In this document: positions 17,599-27,334 of the stretch, one piece after another | How the letters are laid out: the number at the start of each line of letters is the position of its first letter | How positions within the stretch are numbered: the stretch's first letter is position 1 | Origin: Cupriavidus sp. WKF15 | GTDB lineage: Bacteria > Pseudomonadota > Gammaproteobacteria > Burkholderiales > Burkholderiaceae | Length of the DNA stretch: 64,000 bases | Assembly: GCF_029278605.1 (NCBI RefSeq) | Contig: NZ_CP119573.1 | Span: forward strand, 930,001 to 994,000 | Direction: 5' to 3' | Translations under genes and position numbers: made by a program | Notes under the pieces: generated by a model | What the model was told of the DNA's origin: nothing | What the model saw: the letters and a program-made list of their open reading frames with translations, nothing else | Databases searched by the model: none

Positions 17599-17614
17599 TT
17601 GATTGGGGGGCTGG

Positions 17615-17700
17615 GGGTGTCGTGCTTGGCGGGCGCCACCACGATGCCCCGTCGGCTACGCCGGCGAAACAGCGGCGCCTGCCAAGAACCACAACCCACT
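17615..17700. repeat. Palindromic dispersed repeat, copy 1
   Basis: CTTGGCGGGCGCC (17625-17637) and GGCGCCTGCCAAG (17674-17686) are inverted arms around a GC-rich centre. The 28-nt right segment 17659-17686 (starting CGCCGGCGAAACAGCGGCGCC) matches 45721-45748 with one difference, so this is a second copy of the longer element there. It fills the space between two convergent genes and may act as a bidirectional terminator or REP-like element. Confidence 0.7.
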
Positions 17701-19246
17701 AGCTACCCCCCTCCCCAAATAACCCGGCATAATCCTCCCGCAACTTCCGCTTGAGCAGCTTCCCCGCCGTATTGCGCGGCAGGTCTGCCACGAACACCAC
17801 CCGCTTGGGCACCTTGAACGGCGCAAGCGCATTGCGCGCATGGGCAATCAGCGTTTCCTCGCTGGCCGTGGAGTCACGCTTGAGCACCACGCACGCGGTC
17901 ACGGCTTCCACCCACTTCGGATGGGACAGCGCGAACACCGCCACTTCGGCGACGGCGGGATGGGTGTACAGGCATTCCTCGACCTCGCGGCTTGAGACCA
18001 GCACGCCGCCGGAGTTGATCACGTCCTTGATGCGGTCGACGACATACAGGTAGCCCGCCTCATCCATATAGCCAAGATCGCCCGAATGGAACCAGCCACC
18101 GGCAAAGGCCTCGTTGGTCTGCTCGGGCTTGTCCCAGTACTCGGTCAGCAACTGCGGCGAGCGGTGCACGATCTCGCCGAGCGTGCCGGGCGCGACATCA
18201 TTCATCCTTTCATCGACGATGCGCGTTTCCACGTTGAGCACCGGCCGCCCCGCCGAGGCCGGGCGCGCCGCATGCTCCTCGGGGCCGAGCACCGTGGCGA
18301 GCGGTCCGATCTCGCTCTGTCCGTAGCAGTTGTAGAAACGCAGCGCCGGCAGCTTGGCCTGCAATTCCAGCAGCACCGGCACCGGCATGATCGAGGCGCC
18401 GTAATACGCCTTGGTCAGCGTGCCGAGCCGCGCGGGCTCGAAGTCCGTGTGCCGCAGCAGGGCGATCCACACCGTAGGCGGCGCGAAGAAGCTGGTGATG
18501 CCTTCTTCGTGAATCGTGCGCAAGCAAAAGCCGGCCTCGGGGCTTTCCGCGATCAGCGTCGTTCCGCCGCACAGCAGCAGCGGCATCAGGAACACGTGCA
18601 TCTGCGCCGAATGGTAGAGCGGCAGCGCCGCCAGCGAATAGTCGGCGGCCCGCACGTCGCAGGCCGCGATGGTGCTCACATACTCGGCCAGCAGCGCACG
18701 ATGCGTGAGCACGGCACCCTTGGGCGCCGACGTGGTCCCCGAGGTGTACAGGATCTGCGCCGGCATGTCGTCGGTGAGCGTATCCAGCACCGGTGCCAGC
18801 GTGCCGTGCGAGGCCGCCACCAGGACGTCGCGCTCGCCGCCTCCGTGCAAGGTGCCACTCACGCGGCAAGGCAGGCCTTGCACGCGCTCCGCGAGCGACG
18901 GATCGGCGAAGATCGCGCTCGCGCCCGACTGCGTGACGATGTACTCGGCCTCGGCACGCGTCATCGAGAAATTCACCGGCACATGGATCAGGCCGGAACG
19001 CAGACAGGCCAGCCACAGCAACACGTACGCATCGGAATTCTTGCCGAAGGCCGCGACACGATCGCCGGGACGCAGGCCCCATTGCGCGAGCGCACCGGAC
19101 ACGCGCGCGGCGGCCTCGTCGAGCTGCCGGTAAGTCCAGCTGCGTGCAGCGAAGCGGATGGCGGTCTTGTCGGGGCTGCGCCGTACGGCGCGGGCCACGG
19201 CATCGGGGATGGTGTTGCGCAGGGCGCGCTGCTGCTCTGACTGCAT
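17699..19246 (-). CDS. Acyl-CoA synthetase (AMP-binding / fatty-acid CoA ligase family)
   Basis: This 515-residue adenylate-forming enzyme activates a carboxylic acid via an acyl-AMP to its CoA thioester. Its P-loop-like motif LYTSGTTSAPKGAVLTH lies near residue 160, A5-type YGQSEIGP is present, and the hinge region is GDLGYMDEAGYLYVVDRIKD. The C-terminal TAGKLLKRKLRE supplies the catalytic Lys. The ATG at 19246 has GGAGACC upstream. It is followed by, and co-oriented with, no obvious pathway partner; the upstream gene on the opposite side is a dienelactone hydrolase in the same direction. The acid substrate is undetermined. Confidence 0.9.
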   Translation of the reverse strand: MQSEQQRALRNTIPDAVARAVRRSPDKTAIRFAARSWTYRQLDEAAARVSGALAQWGLRPGDRVAAFGKNSDAYVLLWLACLRSGLIHVPVNFSMTRAEAEYIVTQSGASAIFADPSLAERVQGLPCRVSGTLHGGGERDVLVAASHGTLAPVLDTLTDDMPAQILYTSGTTSAPKGAVLTHRALLAEYVSTIAACDVRAADYSLAALPLYHSAQMHVFLMPLLLCGGTTLIAESPEAGFCLRTIHEEGITSFFAPPTVWIALLRHTDFEPARLGTLTKAYYGASIMPVPVLLELQAKLPALRFYNCYGQSEIGPLATVLGPEEHAARPASAGRPVLNVETRIVDERMNDVAPGTLGEIVHRSPQLLTEYWDKPEQTNEAFAGGWFHSGDLGYMDEAGYLYVVDRIKDVINSGGVLVSSREVEECLYTHPAVAEVAVFALSHPKWVEAVTACVVLKRDSTASEETLIAHARNALAPFKVPKRVVFVADLPRNTAGKLLKRKLREDYAGLFGEGGS

Positions 19247-19361
19247 GGTGGTCTCCGTTGTAATGGTTTGGATCCAGCAAGTCTTGAAGCTCGACAGCGC
19301 AGCATACGGTTGCGGCGCGCCCGTGGCAAGGCGGGCCCCTCCGGCGAGGGGCCCGGCGCGC

Positions 19362-20075
19362 TTACAGCGACTGGGCCAGGAAGGCCAGCGCGCGGCCGTG
19401 CGCGAGCGCCGCGCTGCGCTGGTCGTAGCTTGCGCGCGCCCAGCAGTTGAAGCCGTGGTCGGCGCCTTCGTAGACGAACACCTCGGTGCCGCGCTTGCCG
19501 GCCACAGCGGCGCGCACGTTGGCCACCGCATCGGGCGTGATATGCGCGTCGAGCGCGCCATAGTGGAACTGCACCGGCACGTTCAGCCCGCTGGCTTCCT
19601 GCAGGTTGTTCTGGATGCCGCCGCCGTAGTAGGGCACGGCGGCATTGACCAGCCCGCGCGCCGCACTCAGGTAGGCGAGCAGGCCGCCAAAGCAATAGCC
19701 CACTGCAGCCACCTTGCTGCCGGCTCCGGTCTGCGCGCGCAGCGCGCGTACGGTCGCGGCGATGTCGCGTACAGTGGCTTCGACGTCCACCGACTTGCGC
19801 AGCGCCATGGCGCGTTCCATGTCGGCGCCGGCGTAGCCGAGTTCGACGCGCGGGGCGTCGCGCCAGAACACGTCGGGGGCGAGCACCGTGTAGCCGTCGG
19901 CCGCATACTGGTCGGCCACGGCGCGGATATGTTCATTGACGCCGAAGATTTCCTGCAGCAGCACGATGGCGGGGCCATCGGGCTGCACGCCCGCGGGCGG
20001 CAGGCTCAGGTAGGCGTCGAAGCTGCCCGCGTCGGCGTCGACGCGGATCCATTTGCTGTCGGGAATGGCTGGCAT
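19362..20075 (-). CDS. Dienelactone hydrolase family protein
   Basis: This 237-residue alpha/beta hydrolase has the dienelactone hydrolase triad: C128 (GYCFGG), D176 (GALDAHI) and H207 (GADHGFN). E42, in the LLQEIFGVN strand, matches the family's cysteine-activating glutamate. The ATG at 20075 opens the well-conserved MPAIPDSKWI. The enzyme class cleaves dienelactones in chlorocatechol pathways, but many family members act elsewhere and no chlorocatechol genes are nearby. It lies 115 bp upstream of the acyl-CoA synthetase on the same strand. Confidence 0.9.
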   Translation of the reverse strand: MPAIPDSKWIRVDADAGSFDAYLSLPPAGVQPDGPAIVLLQEIFGVNEHIRAVADQYAADGYTVLAPDVFWRDAPRVELGYAGADMERAMALRKSVDVEATVRDIAATVRALRAQTGAGSKVAAVGYCFGGLLAYLSAARGLVNAAVPYYGGGIQNNLQEASGLNVPVQFHYGALDAHITPDAVANVRAAVAGKRGTEVFVYEGADHGFNCWARASYDQRSAALAHGRALAFLAQSL

Positions 20076-20152
20076 GACGGCTGGCTCCAATTGAATCGGG
20101 AGTGGGCAAACCGCAAGTTTGCCACCGCCGGCCGAATCATGCCGAGAGCACT

Positions 20153-20821
20153 TCAGTACGCCGACGACTGCTGATAGCGCGTGTTCCAGTTGTCGGTATA
20201 GGCCTTGACCACGGCCGCGTCGCCGCGGATCAGCATGCCGTTCTCGGCGTTGCGTTCCTCGGCGGACTTGGTGAAGTTGAAGGAGCCGGTGAACACGGCC
20301 TGGTCGTCGAAGACCATGACCTTGTTGTGGGCGATCGCGGGCTTGGTGTCGATGACGACCGGGATGCCCGCATGCTTGAGGAAGGTCGCGCTGGTGTAGC
20401 GCTCGCTCACCTGGCTCTTGTCGAGGATCACGCGCACGTCCACGCCGCGCTTGTGCGCCTGCGCCACGGCCTCGGCGATCGGCTTGCTGGTGAACGAGTA
20501 GGCCTGGATCAGCAGCCGCCGGCGCGTGCCGCGGATGGCGTTGACGAGCAGGTCCTGGCAGCTCACGCCGTCGGGAACGAAGCACAGGGTGTAGCCGCTG
20601 CCCGAGGCGAACGGCCTGGCGTTGACCGGCCTCGCCGACGCGTCCGGCCGGGCGCTCTGGCCTGGCATGGCCGGCAGCTTGGTCATGGCCTCGTTGAAGG
20701 TGCTGCTGATGGTATCGGTAATGCTGTCGAGCGCCGAGGTGGAGCGGGCCTGGGCCAGGCCGGTTGCGCATGCGGCGAGCAGCAGGGCGGACAGGGCCGC
20801 GTGCTTGAATCGGTGGGTCAC
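20153..20821 (-). CDS. Exported phospholipase D-like (HKD) protein
   Basis: This 222-residue protein has a signal peptide (GTG start at 20821, VTHRFKHAALSALLLAACATG, possible lipobox-like LLAAC) and one PLD catalytic domain. The HKD motif reads HNKVMVFDD followed by GSFNFTKSAEERNAEN. A single HKD motif implies a dimer, as in Nuc-type endonucleases and related plasmid or secreted nucleases. The conserved FVPDGVSCQDLLVNAI start matches that group. It may be a periplasmic or secreted nuclease or lipase. An upstream ATG at 20941 would add an unlikely Cys-rich leader. Confidence 0.87.
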   Translation of the reverse strand: MTHRFKHAALSALLLAACATGLAQARSTSALDSITDTISSTFNEAMTKLPAMPGQSARPDASARPVNARPFASGSGYTLCFVPDGVSCQDLLVNAIRGTRRRLLIQAYSFTSKPIAEAVAQAHKRGVDVRVILDKSQVSERYTSATFLKHAGIPVVIDTKPAIAHNKVMVFDDQAVFTGSFNFTKSAEERNAENGMLIRGDAAVVKAYTDNWNTRYQQSSAY

Positions 20822-21026
20822 GGTGCTATTCGGTTCGGGGACGGGGGCGCCGCATCGCCACGCCGCGCAGCCATGCGGGCCCGCAGCGTAGCAGCAGGCT
20901 TCACACCGGACAAGCCGCGCGTGTGTAACAGTCCTTTTCACCGCATGCGTCTACTGGGTTTTCGCCGTGGGCCTGCCTATGATGGATGGAACCGCGCCGG
21001 GTACCAGCCGGCCAAGGAGAGGGGAC

Positions 21027-21233
21027 ATGAGCGACCATACCTACAAGCTCGTCGAGATCGTCGGCTCGTCGCCCGACGGCAGCGACCAAGCCATCCGCAA
21101 TGCCATCGCCAAGGCAGGCGAGACCATCAAGAATATCGACTGGTTTGAAGTCGTCGAAACGCGCGGCCATATCGCGGACGGCAAGGTCGCCCATTTCCAG
21201 GTGACACTGAAGATCGGCTTCCGCGTGAGTTGA
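21027..21233 (+). CDS. Dodecin (flavin-binding dodecamer)
   Basis: This 68-residue protein matches dodecin throughout: [20 protein letters not shown] at the start, the conserved [14 protein letters not shown] with the flavin-stacking Trp, and a final VTLKIGFRV strand. Dodecins form hollow dodecamers that store and protect riboflavin or FMN. AAGGAGAGG lies just before the ATG. It is divergent from the PLD-type gene, and the 205-bp gap must hold both promoters. Confidence 0.95.
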   Translation: MSDHTYKLVEIVGSSPDGSDQAIRNAIAKAGETIKNIDWFEVVETRGHIADGKVAHFQVTLKIGFRVS

Positions 21234-21370
21234 GTGCGCCCGGCTAGGCCGGCAGCTCGTGCCGTTCATGGCAGGCGGATATCCTTTCCGTCGAGTGCGA
21301 TTCGCCGACCAGTTCCTTGTCGTATTCGCCGAGCAGCTCGATCGTGGTTGCCCTGCGATGGTGATCGTTG

Positions 21371-21730
21371 ATGACGTCGCGTGACAGGTCCCGCGAAGCG
21401 TGGGACCGCTTCTACATCCTCGATGAACGCAATGAACCGCGGGAAGTGGCCGACCGCAGCGAATGGTCGCGCTGGATGGAGGACAACGATCCCGTGTTCC
21501 GCCGTACCGTGCTGGAGGCCAGCGGCAGTACGGTGACGACGCGCTTTCGCGGAGTATCCGAAGCGGCGCCGGTGGACACGCCGCTGTTCATCACGCGTGT
21601 GGCCGGCATGGCGGACGCCGCGGAGAACCGCAGCTATGGCGCCCGCTCACTGCAAGCGGCGCTGGCGCAGCACGAACGGATCGTGCAGAAGCTGCTGCAC
21701 GACGAACGCGTGCGCAAAGACCCGGAGTGA
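21371..21730 (+). CDS. Uncharacterised 119-residue protein
   Basis: I do not recognise a family. The sequence is soluble, charged and mostly helical, with SEWSRWMEDNDPVFRRTVLE near 30-50, a strand-rich SGSTVTTRFRGV segment, and a Gln/Leu helix near the C-terminus. Codon usage is typical of the neighbourhood (strong G/C at third positions), which supports a real gene. The ATG at 21371 is used; TTG at 21368 is adjacent. No strong ribosome binding site is seen. It precedes the FIST gene by 96 bp in the same direction and might be co-transcribed with it. Confidence 0.65.
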   Translation: MTSRDRSREAWDRFYILDERNEPREVADRSEWSRWMEDNDPVFRRTVLEASGSTVTTRFRGVSEAAPVDTPLFITRVAGMADAAENRSYGARSLQAALAQHERIVQKLLHDERVRKDPE

Positions 21731-21826
21731 CCTGGCCACTGCCGCCTGAAGGAAGAACGGTGTCCGTCCCGCGGTGTCCAACCTGAATCGGCGGACCACA
21801 AGCGAGGGCGCCAAGGGAGGATCACC

Positions 21827-23017
21827 ATGCATGACGCGGCCTTCGTACACGCCCACGCCGCCAATGCCCGCTGGCAGGAGGCGCTGGCCGATTGCAACAT
21901 GCAACTGGAGGCCCAGCTTGCGGTGCAGCAGGCGCAGCACGGCAATGCCGTCGCGCTGACGCTGGGCTGGTGCTACCTGAGCGATTACTACGCACCGGCG
22001 GCCGAGCGCATTCTCGCTGCGCTGCAGCAGGAGTGGCCCGGCGTCGCATGGGTCGGGACGTCCGCGGTCGGTGTCTGCGCCTGCGGGGTCGAGTACATCG
22101 ACGAGCCGGCCATGGTGCTGATGGCGGCGCCGCTGCCACATGATGCCTTCCGCTTGTTCTCCGGGCGCAAGCCGCTGCCGGCGGCTTCATCCGGCTTCAC
22201 GCCGCATGCCGCGCTGGTGCACGCGGAAGGCTCGACGCCTGACCTCCAGGACCTGCTGCACGAACTGAGCGAACGCATTGCCACTGGCTATCTGTTCGGT
22301 GGCTTGTCGTCGGCACGCAACCGGACGCTGCAGATGGCCGATGGCATCTACTCGGGGGGCTTGTCGGGCGTCTTGTTCGGCCCCCGGGTCGGCCTGATCT
22401 CACGCGTGACCCAGGGCTGCCAGCCGATCGGCCCGGCGCGTGCCGTGACGCGGGCGGACCGCAACCTGCTGTTCACGCTGGATAACGAACCCGCGCTCGA
22501 CTGCGTCCTGAAGGACCTGGGGCTGGAGCGCGATGCAACCGCGCAGGATATGGCCGAAGCGCTGTCAGGGACGCTGGCCGGCCTGAGCGCGGGTGCGGAT
22601 GACACCCCAAGGCTGCCCGGCATGTTCGGCGCCGAGACCCTGGTCCGGCACCTGATCGGCCTGGACGTGCAGCACCGCGTACTGGCGCTGGCGGACGTGG
22701 CAGAGCCGGGCATGCGGCTCGCGTTCTGCACGCGCAACCCGGCCGCCGCGCGTGCCGACCTGGTGCGCATCGCCACGGAGATCCGCGCCGAGATCGAGAG
22801 CGGCACCGCGGGGCGGGCGCTCGGCGTGCTCTATATCAGTTGCTCCGGCCGGGGCGGGCCGCATTTCGGCGCGCCCAATGCCGAGTTGCAACTCGTGCGG
22901 CGCGCGCTTGGCGATATGCCGCTCGCCGGCTTCTTCGCCAACGGCGAGATCGCGCGCGATCACCTGTATGGCTACACGGGTGTGCTGACGGTATTCACGG
23001 GAGCGGCAGGGGCCTGA
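21827..23017 (+). CDS. FIST-domain signal transduction protein
   Basis: This 396-residue soluble protein has a FIST N domain (about residues 30-210, with the conserved GTSAVGVCACGVEY) and a FIST C domain (about 225-390, with LYISCSGRGGPHFG and AGFFANGEIARD). FIST domains are sensory modules thought to bind small ligands such as amino acids. They often lie near chemotaxis or c-di-GMP proteins, which occur later in this window but not adjacent. GGGAGG lies before the ATG. No output domain is fused, so it must act through a partner. Confidence 0.9.
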   Translation: MHDAAFVHAHAANARWQEALADCNMQLEAQLAVQQAQHGNAVALTLGWCYLSDYYAPAAERILAALQQEWPGVAWVGTSAVGVCACGVEYIDEPAMVLMAAPLPHDAFRLFSGRKPLPAASSGFTPHAALVHAEGSTPDLQDLLHELSERIATGYLFGGLSSARNRTLQMADGIYSGGLSGVLFGPRVGLISRVTQGCQPIGPARAVTRADRNLLFTLDNEPALDCVLKDLGLERDATAQDMAEALSGTLAGLSAGADDTPRLPGMFGAETLVRHLIGLDVQHRVLALADVAEPGMRLAFCTRNPAAARADLVRIATEIRAEIESGTAGRALGVLYISCSGRGGPHFGAPNAELQLVRRALGDMPLAGFFANGEIARDHLYGYTGVLTVFTGAAGA

Positions 23018-23116
23018 AGCCGCGCGCGACCCGCATGCGGCCCGCGCAGTTATGATGCCGGCTGTACCGCGTGCCGCTGTGCCGGACACGCCACCCTCAC
23101 ATACCAGGTATCCACA

Positions 23117-24262
23117 TTGCGTTTCCTGCATACCGCCGACTGGCATCTCGGGCGGCTCTTCCATGCCCGCAGCCTGCTTGAAGACCAGGCCCATATCCTC
23201 GACCAGTTTGTCGAACTGGTGCGCGCCGAGCGCCCCGATGCCGTCCTGATCGCCGGCGATGTCTATGACCGCGCCGTACCGCCCCCGGAAGCCGTGGCGC
23301 TGCTGGACGACGTCCTGGCTCGGATCGTCCTGGAGGCGGGCGTGCCGGTGGTGCTCATCGCAGGCAACCATGACAGCGCGCAGCGGCTGGAATTCGGCGC
23401 GAGGCTGATGCAGACCCAAGGCCTGCACGTGGCCGGATGCACGTCCGCCACGCCCGCCAGCGTGTCATTGCACGATGTGCACGGCGAGGTGCGCGTCTAT
23501 GCGTTGCCGTATGCCGAACCGGCCGTCGTGCGCGACGCACTGGGCGCCGAGCTGCCGACGCATGAAGCCGCCCTTTGCGCGCAGCTCGATGCCATCCGCG
23601 CGATCCATCCGCCCGGCGTGCGCTCGGTGGTGGTGGGCCATGCCTTCGTCGTGGGCGGCGCGGTCAGTGAATCGGAGCGGCCCTTGTCGGTGGGGGGCAG
23701 CGGTGCGATCGCCGCGCAGGCATTCGACGGCTTTGACCTGGTGGTGCTGGGCCATCTGCACCGGCCGCAGACGATCGACGGGCGGCTGCATTATGCCGGT
23801 TCACTGCTGAAGTACTCGCTGTCGGAGTGCAGCCATGAAAAGTCCGTGTCGATGATCGACCTTGGCGCCGACGGCAGCGTACGGATCACGCCCATGCCGC
23901 TGCGGCCGCTGCGTGACCTGCGCATCGTCGAAGGCGAACTGGCGGGGTTGATCGCGGCTGCCGCCGATGATGCACGGCGCGATGACTATATCTATGCGCG
24001 CCTGACCGACACCGGCGCCCTGCTGGACCCGATGGCAAAGCTGCGCCAGGTCTATCCCAATGCGCTTGCGGTCGAGCGGACTGTGCTGGCGCGCGCCGGT
24101 GTGGCTGGTGAAGCCGCGCGGCGACTGCGCGAACAAAGCACCGGCGAACTGTTCGCGAGCTTCTTCCGCGAAGTGGCCGATGCCGAACTCGATGACGGCC
24201 AGCGCATCGCGCTGGAGCAGGTGCTGGCCGGCATGGCCGCCGCGCAGCGGGAGTCGGCATGA
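23117..24262 (+). CDS. sbcD: SbcD, nuclease subunit of the SbcCD DNA repair complex
   Basis: This 381-residue Mre11-type phosphodiesterase has its metal-binding motifs in order: TADWHLG (D8, H10), GDVYDR, AGNHDS, VGHAFV and LGHLHRPQ. With SbcC it cleaves DNA hairpins and processes double-strand ends. The start is TTG at 23117, because the protein must begin RFLHTADWHLG and no ATG lies in reach. The stop overlaps the sbcC ATG by 4 bp, indicating coupled translation. Confidence 0.95.
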   Translation: MRFLHTADWHLGRLFHARSLLEDQAHILDQFVELVRAERPDAVLIAGDVYDRAVPPPEAVALLDDVLARIVLEAGVPVVLIAGNHDSAQRLEFGARLMQTQGLHVAGCTSATPASVSLHDVHGEVRVYALPYAEPAVVRDALGAELPTHEAALCAQLDAIRAIHPPGVRSVVVGHAFVVGGAVSESERPLSVGGSGAIAAQAFDGFDLVVLGHLHRPQTIDGRLHYAGSLLKYSLSECSHEKSVSMIDLGADGSVRITPMPLRPLRDLRIVEGELAGLIAAAADDARRDDYIYARLTDTGALLDPMAKLRQVYPNALAVERTVLARAGVAGEAARRLREQSTGELFASFFREVADAELDDGQRIALEQVLAGMAAAQRESA

Positions 24263-27200
24263 GGCCATTGCACCTGACCATGAAGGCCTTCGGACCGTTC
24301 TCGGGCACCGAGGTCATCGATTTCACGCAACTGGGCGAGCAGGCCTTCTTCCTGATCCACGGCCCCACGGGTGCTGGCAAGACCACGCTGCTCGACGCCA
24401 TCTGCTTTGCGTTGTATGGCGACACCTCGGGCGGCGAGCGCAGTGCGCAGGCCATGCGCAGTGCCAATGCCGTGGCCGGCCTGCGTACGGAAGTCGTGCT
24501 CGAATTCAGTCTCGGCGCACAGCGCTACCGCGTCGTAAGGTCGCCCGCGCAGGAGCGGCCGAAGCAACGTGGCGAAGGCATGGTTACCGAGACCGCCAGG
24601 GCACAGCTTGATGCATGGGAGGGCGATGGCTGGGTCAGCAAGGCCGGGCAGCCGGCCAAGGTCAGCGATGCCATCCGGGAGCTGTTGGGGTTCGACAGCG
24701 CGCAGTTCCGCCAGGTCATCGTGCTGCCGCAGGGGCGCTTTCGCGAGCTGCTGACGGCCAGTTCGCAGGCGCGGCAAGGCATCCTGGAACGCCTGTTCCG
24801 CACCGAGCTGTACCGGCGCGTGGAAGAGCAGCTGAAAGGCGAGGCGGCCGGCATCCGGCGCGATGCCGAGCGCATCGTCGACCAGCGTCAGGCACTGCTG
24901 CGGCAATTCGACATGGAATCTGCCGATGCCCTGGCCCAGGGCATTGCGCAGTTGCAGCAGGAACTTCAGGACCTGCTGCAGCAGGAGCAGGCCGTGCGCG
25001 CCGCCCGGGCCGCCGCGCAAACGGCGTTGCAAGGCGGGGAGCAGGTGGCGGCGCGGCTGCGCGAACGTGCCGACGCGCAGGCGGCCCATGAGGCCCTGCT
25101 TGCCCGCAAGGCGGCAACCGACGAACAACGCATGCGCCTGCACACGGCACGACAGGCCACGCAGGCGTGGCCTGCCATCCAGCATCTGGAAGCTGCCCTG
25201 CGCGACCAGCAGGCCGCGCAGATGGCAGCGGAGCAGGCGGCCGGCGCCCGGCGGCAACAGCAACTGGCGGCCGCGCAGGCAGGCGAGCGGCTGCAGGCCG
25301 AGCTTGGGCGCGGCGAGGTGCGCCAGGCCGAGCAGCGCCGCGTGATGGAGCTCGAGGCCCTGCTGCCGCGCGCGCGCCAGCTTGGCAGCCTGCGCCAGTC
25401 GCTGGAGGCCGCCGGGCGACAACAGACCGACGCCGTCGCCGCGCGCGACCGGGCCGCACAAGCGCTGGCGCACAGGCAGGCGGAACTGGCCACAGCTGAA
25501 GCCGACCAGCGCCAGGCACAGGTGCTCGCGGCACAGCTCCAGACCCTCGGCCTGCAGCTGCAGGCGGCCCAGACGCGCGCGAGGCAGATTGCCCGATACC
25601 GGCAGACCGGACAGGCCGCGGCGCAGGCCCGCGACGAGCTGGCGCGCCGCGATGCGGCCGCTGCCCGCGCGGCCGCGCATCGTGACGCGATGCGCACGGC
25701 GCTGACGACGACGGAGTCAGACTGGCGCGCCGGACAGGCCGCACGCCTGGCTGCCGTGCTGGCGACGGGCGAGGCGTGTCCGGTTTGCGGCGGCACCGAC
25801 CATCCGGCGCTGGCACAACACAGCGGGCAACTGGTATCGGACGATGCGCTCGAGCAGGCGCGAGTCGCCTCGCGCGAGGCCGACGACGTCGCATTGCGCG
25901 CGGCCAACGCCCGGCACACCGCGCATGCGGAAGTGGAGCGGCTGGCCGCGCTGCTCGCGGAGGTCGCAGCCGATATCGGCGATGCCGCGCTGCAAGCGGT
26001 GGAAGCCACGGCACAGGATCTGGCCGTACAGACCGCGGGGCTGGAGCGGGAGCTTGCAGCCGCGCAGGCATCGGCTGTCCGGCTGGAACGCATGCCCGCG
26101 CTCATCGACGAGCGGCGGATCGCGCTTGCCGCCGCCGATGATGCGCACCGCGGAACGTGCGCCACGGTGGAATCCACGGCGCAGTCGCTTGCGCAATTGC
26201 AGGGAGAGTGGCGGGCGGGATGCGCGCAATTGCCCGAAGACGCGCGCGATCCCGAAGCCATCGAGGCGGGCCTGCAACAGGCCCGCGCGCAACTCGCCGC
26301 GCTCGCTGCCGCGCTGGAGGCAGCGCAGACGGCCGACAAGCAGGCCGCCGCGGCACTGGCCGGCGCCGAGGCAGCCAGCCAGTCGGCCCTGGCCGTGCAG
26401 GCGCGCACAGGCGAACGCCTGCAGGAGGCCCGCAACGCGGCGGACGCCATGCTGGCCGCAGCAGGCTTTGCGGACCTGTCGGCCTTCAACGCGGCCCGGC
26501 TGGATGCCGCGGCCATGCAAGCCCTGGACGATGCGGTACGTACGTACGACGAAGCACTCGCGGTGTCCGCGCACGGTGTGTCGCGCGCCATCGCGGCGGC
26601 CGAGGGATTGTCGGCGCCGGATCTCGATGGCCTGCGCATGGCGGCGTCGACCGCCACCGCCGCCGTTGAAGGCGTCGTCCGGCAACAGGCCGATCGCGCG
26701 CGCATGCGCGACAGCCTGCTGCAATGCCATAGCCAGCTCGACGCACTGGCGGCCGCAAACAGCGAGATCGAAGCGCGCTACGCCATTCTCGGACGGCTCG
26801 CGGAAGTCGCCAACGGGAACAATCCGCGCCGCATGACCTTCCAGCGCTTCGTGCTTGCCACGCTGCTCGACGAGGTGCTGGAAGCCGCCTCCGTGCGCCT
26901 GCTGGCAATGAGCCGCGGCCGCTACACGCTGCAGCGCGTGCGCGAACAGGCCGACCAGCGTTCGGCGGGCGGGCTCGACCTCGAAGTGTTCGACTACGAC
27001 ACCGGCGCGGCGCGGCCGGCCAATACGCTGTCAGGCGGCGAAGGGTTCCTGGCTTCGCTGTCGCTGGCGCTGGGACTGGCCGATGTGGTCCAGTCGCGCG
27101 CCGGCGGCATCCAGCTCGATACGCTGTTTGTCGATGAAGGCTTCGGTACGCTCGATCCGGAAAGCCTGGACTTTGCCATCCGCACATTGCTGGACTTGCA

Positions 27201-27321
27201 GCAGGCGGGACGGCTGGTGGGGATCATCTCGCATGTCGCGGAACTGCGCGAACGCATCGACGTGCGGCTGGAAGTCCGGCCTGGCACCGCGGGTAGCCGG
27301 GTGGTGCTGCAGCTGCCCTGA
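24259..27321 (+). CDS. sbcC: SbcC, Rad50-type ATPase subunit of SbcCD
   Basis: This 1020-residue SMC-like ATPase has Walker A at residues 35-43 (GPTGAGKTT). Long Ala/Gln/Arg-rich coiled coils flank a zinc hook at C507-P-V-C510. The C-terminal lobe has the LSGGEGFLASLSLALGLAD signature and Walker B LFVDEGFGTLD. It tethers and remodels DNA ends for SbcD. The coiled coils are extremely Ala/Gln-rich, reflecting the high GC content. It overlaps sbcD by 4 bp. A small basic gene converges from the other strand 13 bp after its stop. Confidence 0.95.
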   Translation: MRPLHLTMKAFGPFSGTEVIDFTQLGEQAFFLIHGPTGAGKTTLLDAICFALYGDTSGGERSAQAMRSANAVAGLRTEVVLEFSLGAQRYRVVRSPAQERPKQRGEGMVTETARAQLDAWEGDGWVSKAGQPAKVSDAIRELLGFDSAQFRQVIVLPQGRFRELLTASSQARQGILERLFRTELYRRVEEQLKGEAAGIRRDAERIVDQRQALLRQFDMESADALAQGIAQLQQELQDLLQQEQAVRAARAAAQTALQGGEQVAARLRERADAQAAHEALLARKAATDEQRMRLHTARQATQAWPAIQHLEAALRDQQAAQMAAEQAAGARRQQQLAAAQAGERLQAELGRGEVRQAEQRRVMELEALLPRARQLGSLRQSLEAAGRQQTDAVAARDRAAQALAHRQAELATAEADQRQAQVLAAQLQTLGLQLQAAQTRARQIARYRQTGQAAAQARDELARRDAAAARAAAHRDAMRTALTTTESDWRAGQAARLAAVLATGEACPVCGGTDHPALAQHSGQLVSDDALEQARVASREADDVALRAANARHTAHAEVERLAALLAEVAADIGDAALQAVEATAQDLAVQTAGLERELAAAQASAVRLERMPALIDERRIALAAADDAHRGTCATVESTAQSLAQLQGEWRAGCAQLPEDARDPEAIEAGLQQARAQLAALAAALEAAQTADKQAAAALAGAEAASQSALAVQARTGERLQEARNAADAMLAAAGFADLSAFNAARLDAAAMQALDDAVRTYDEALAVSAHGVSRAIAAAEGLSAPDLDGLRMAASTATAAVEGVVRQQADRARMRDSLLQCHSQLDALAAANSEIEARYAILGRLAEVANGNNPRRMTFQRFVLATLLDEVLEAASVRLLAMSRGRYTLQRVREQADQRSAGGLDLEVFDYDTGAARPANTLSGGEGFLASLSLALGLADVVQSRAGGIQLDTLFVDEGFGTLDPESLDFAIRTLLDLQQAGRLVGIISHVAELRERIDVRLEVRPGTAGSRVVLQLP

Positions 27322-27334
27322 TCGGGGAGCCGGT

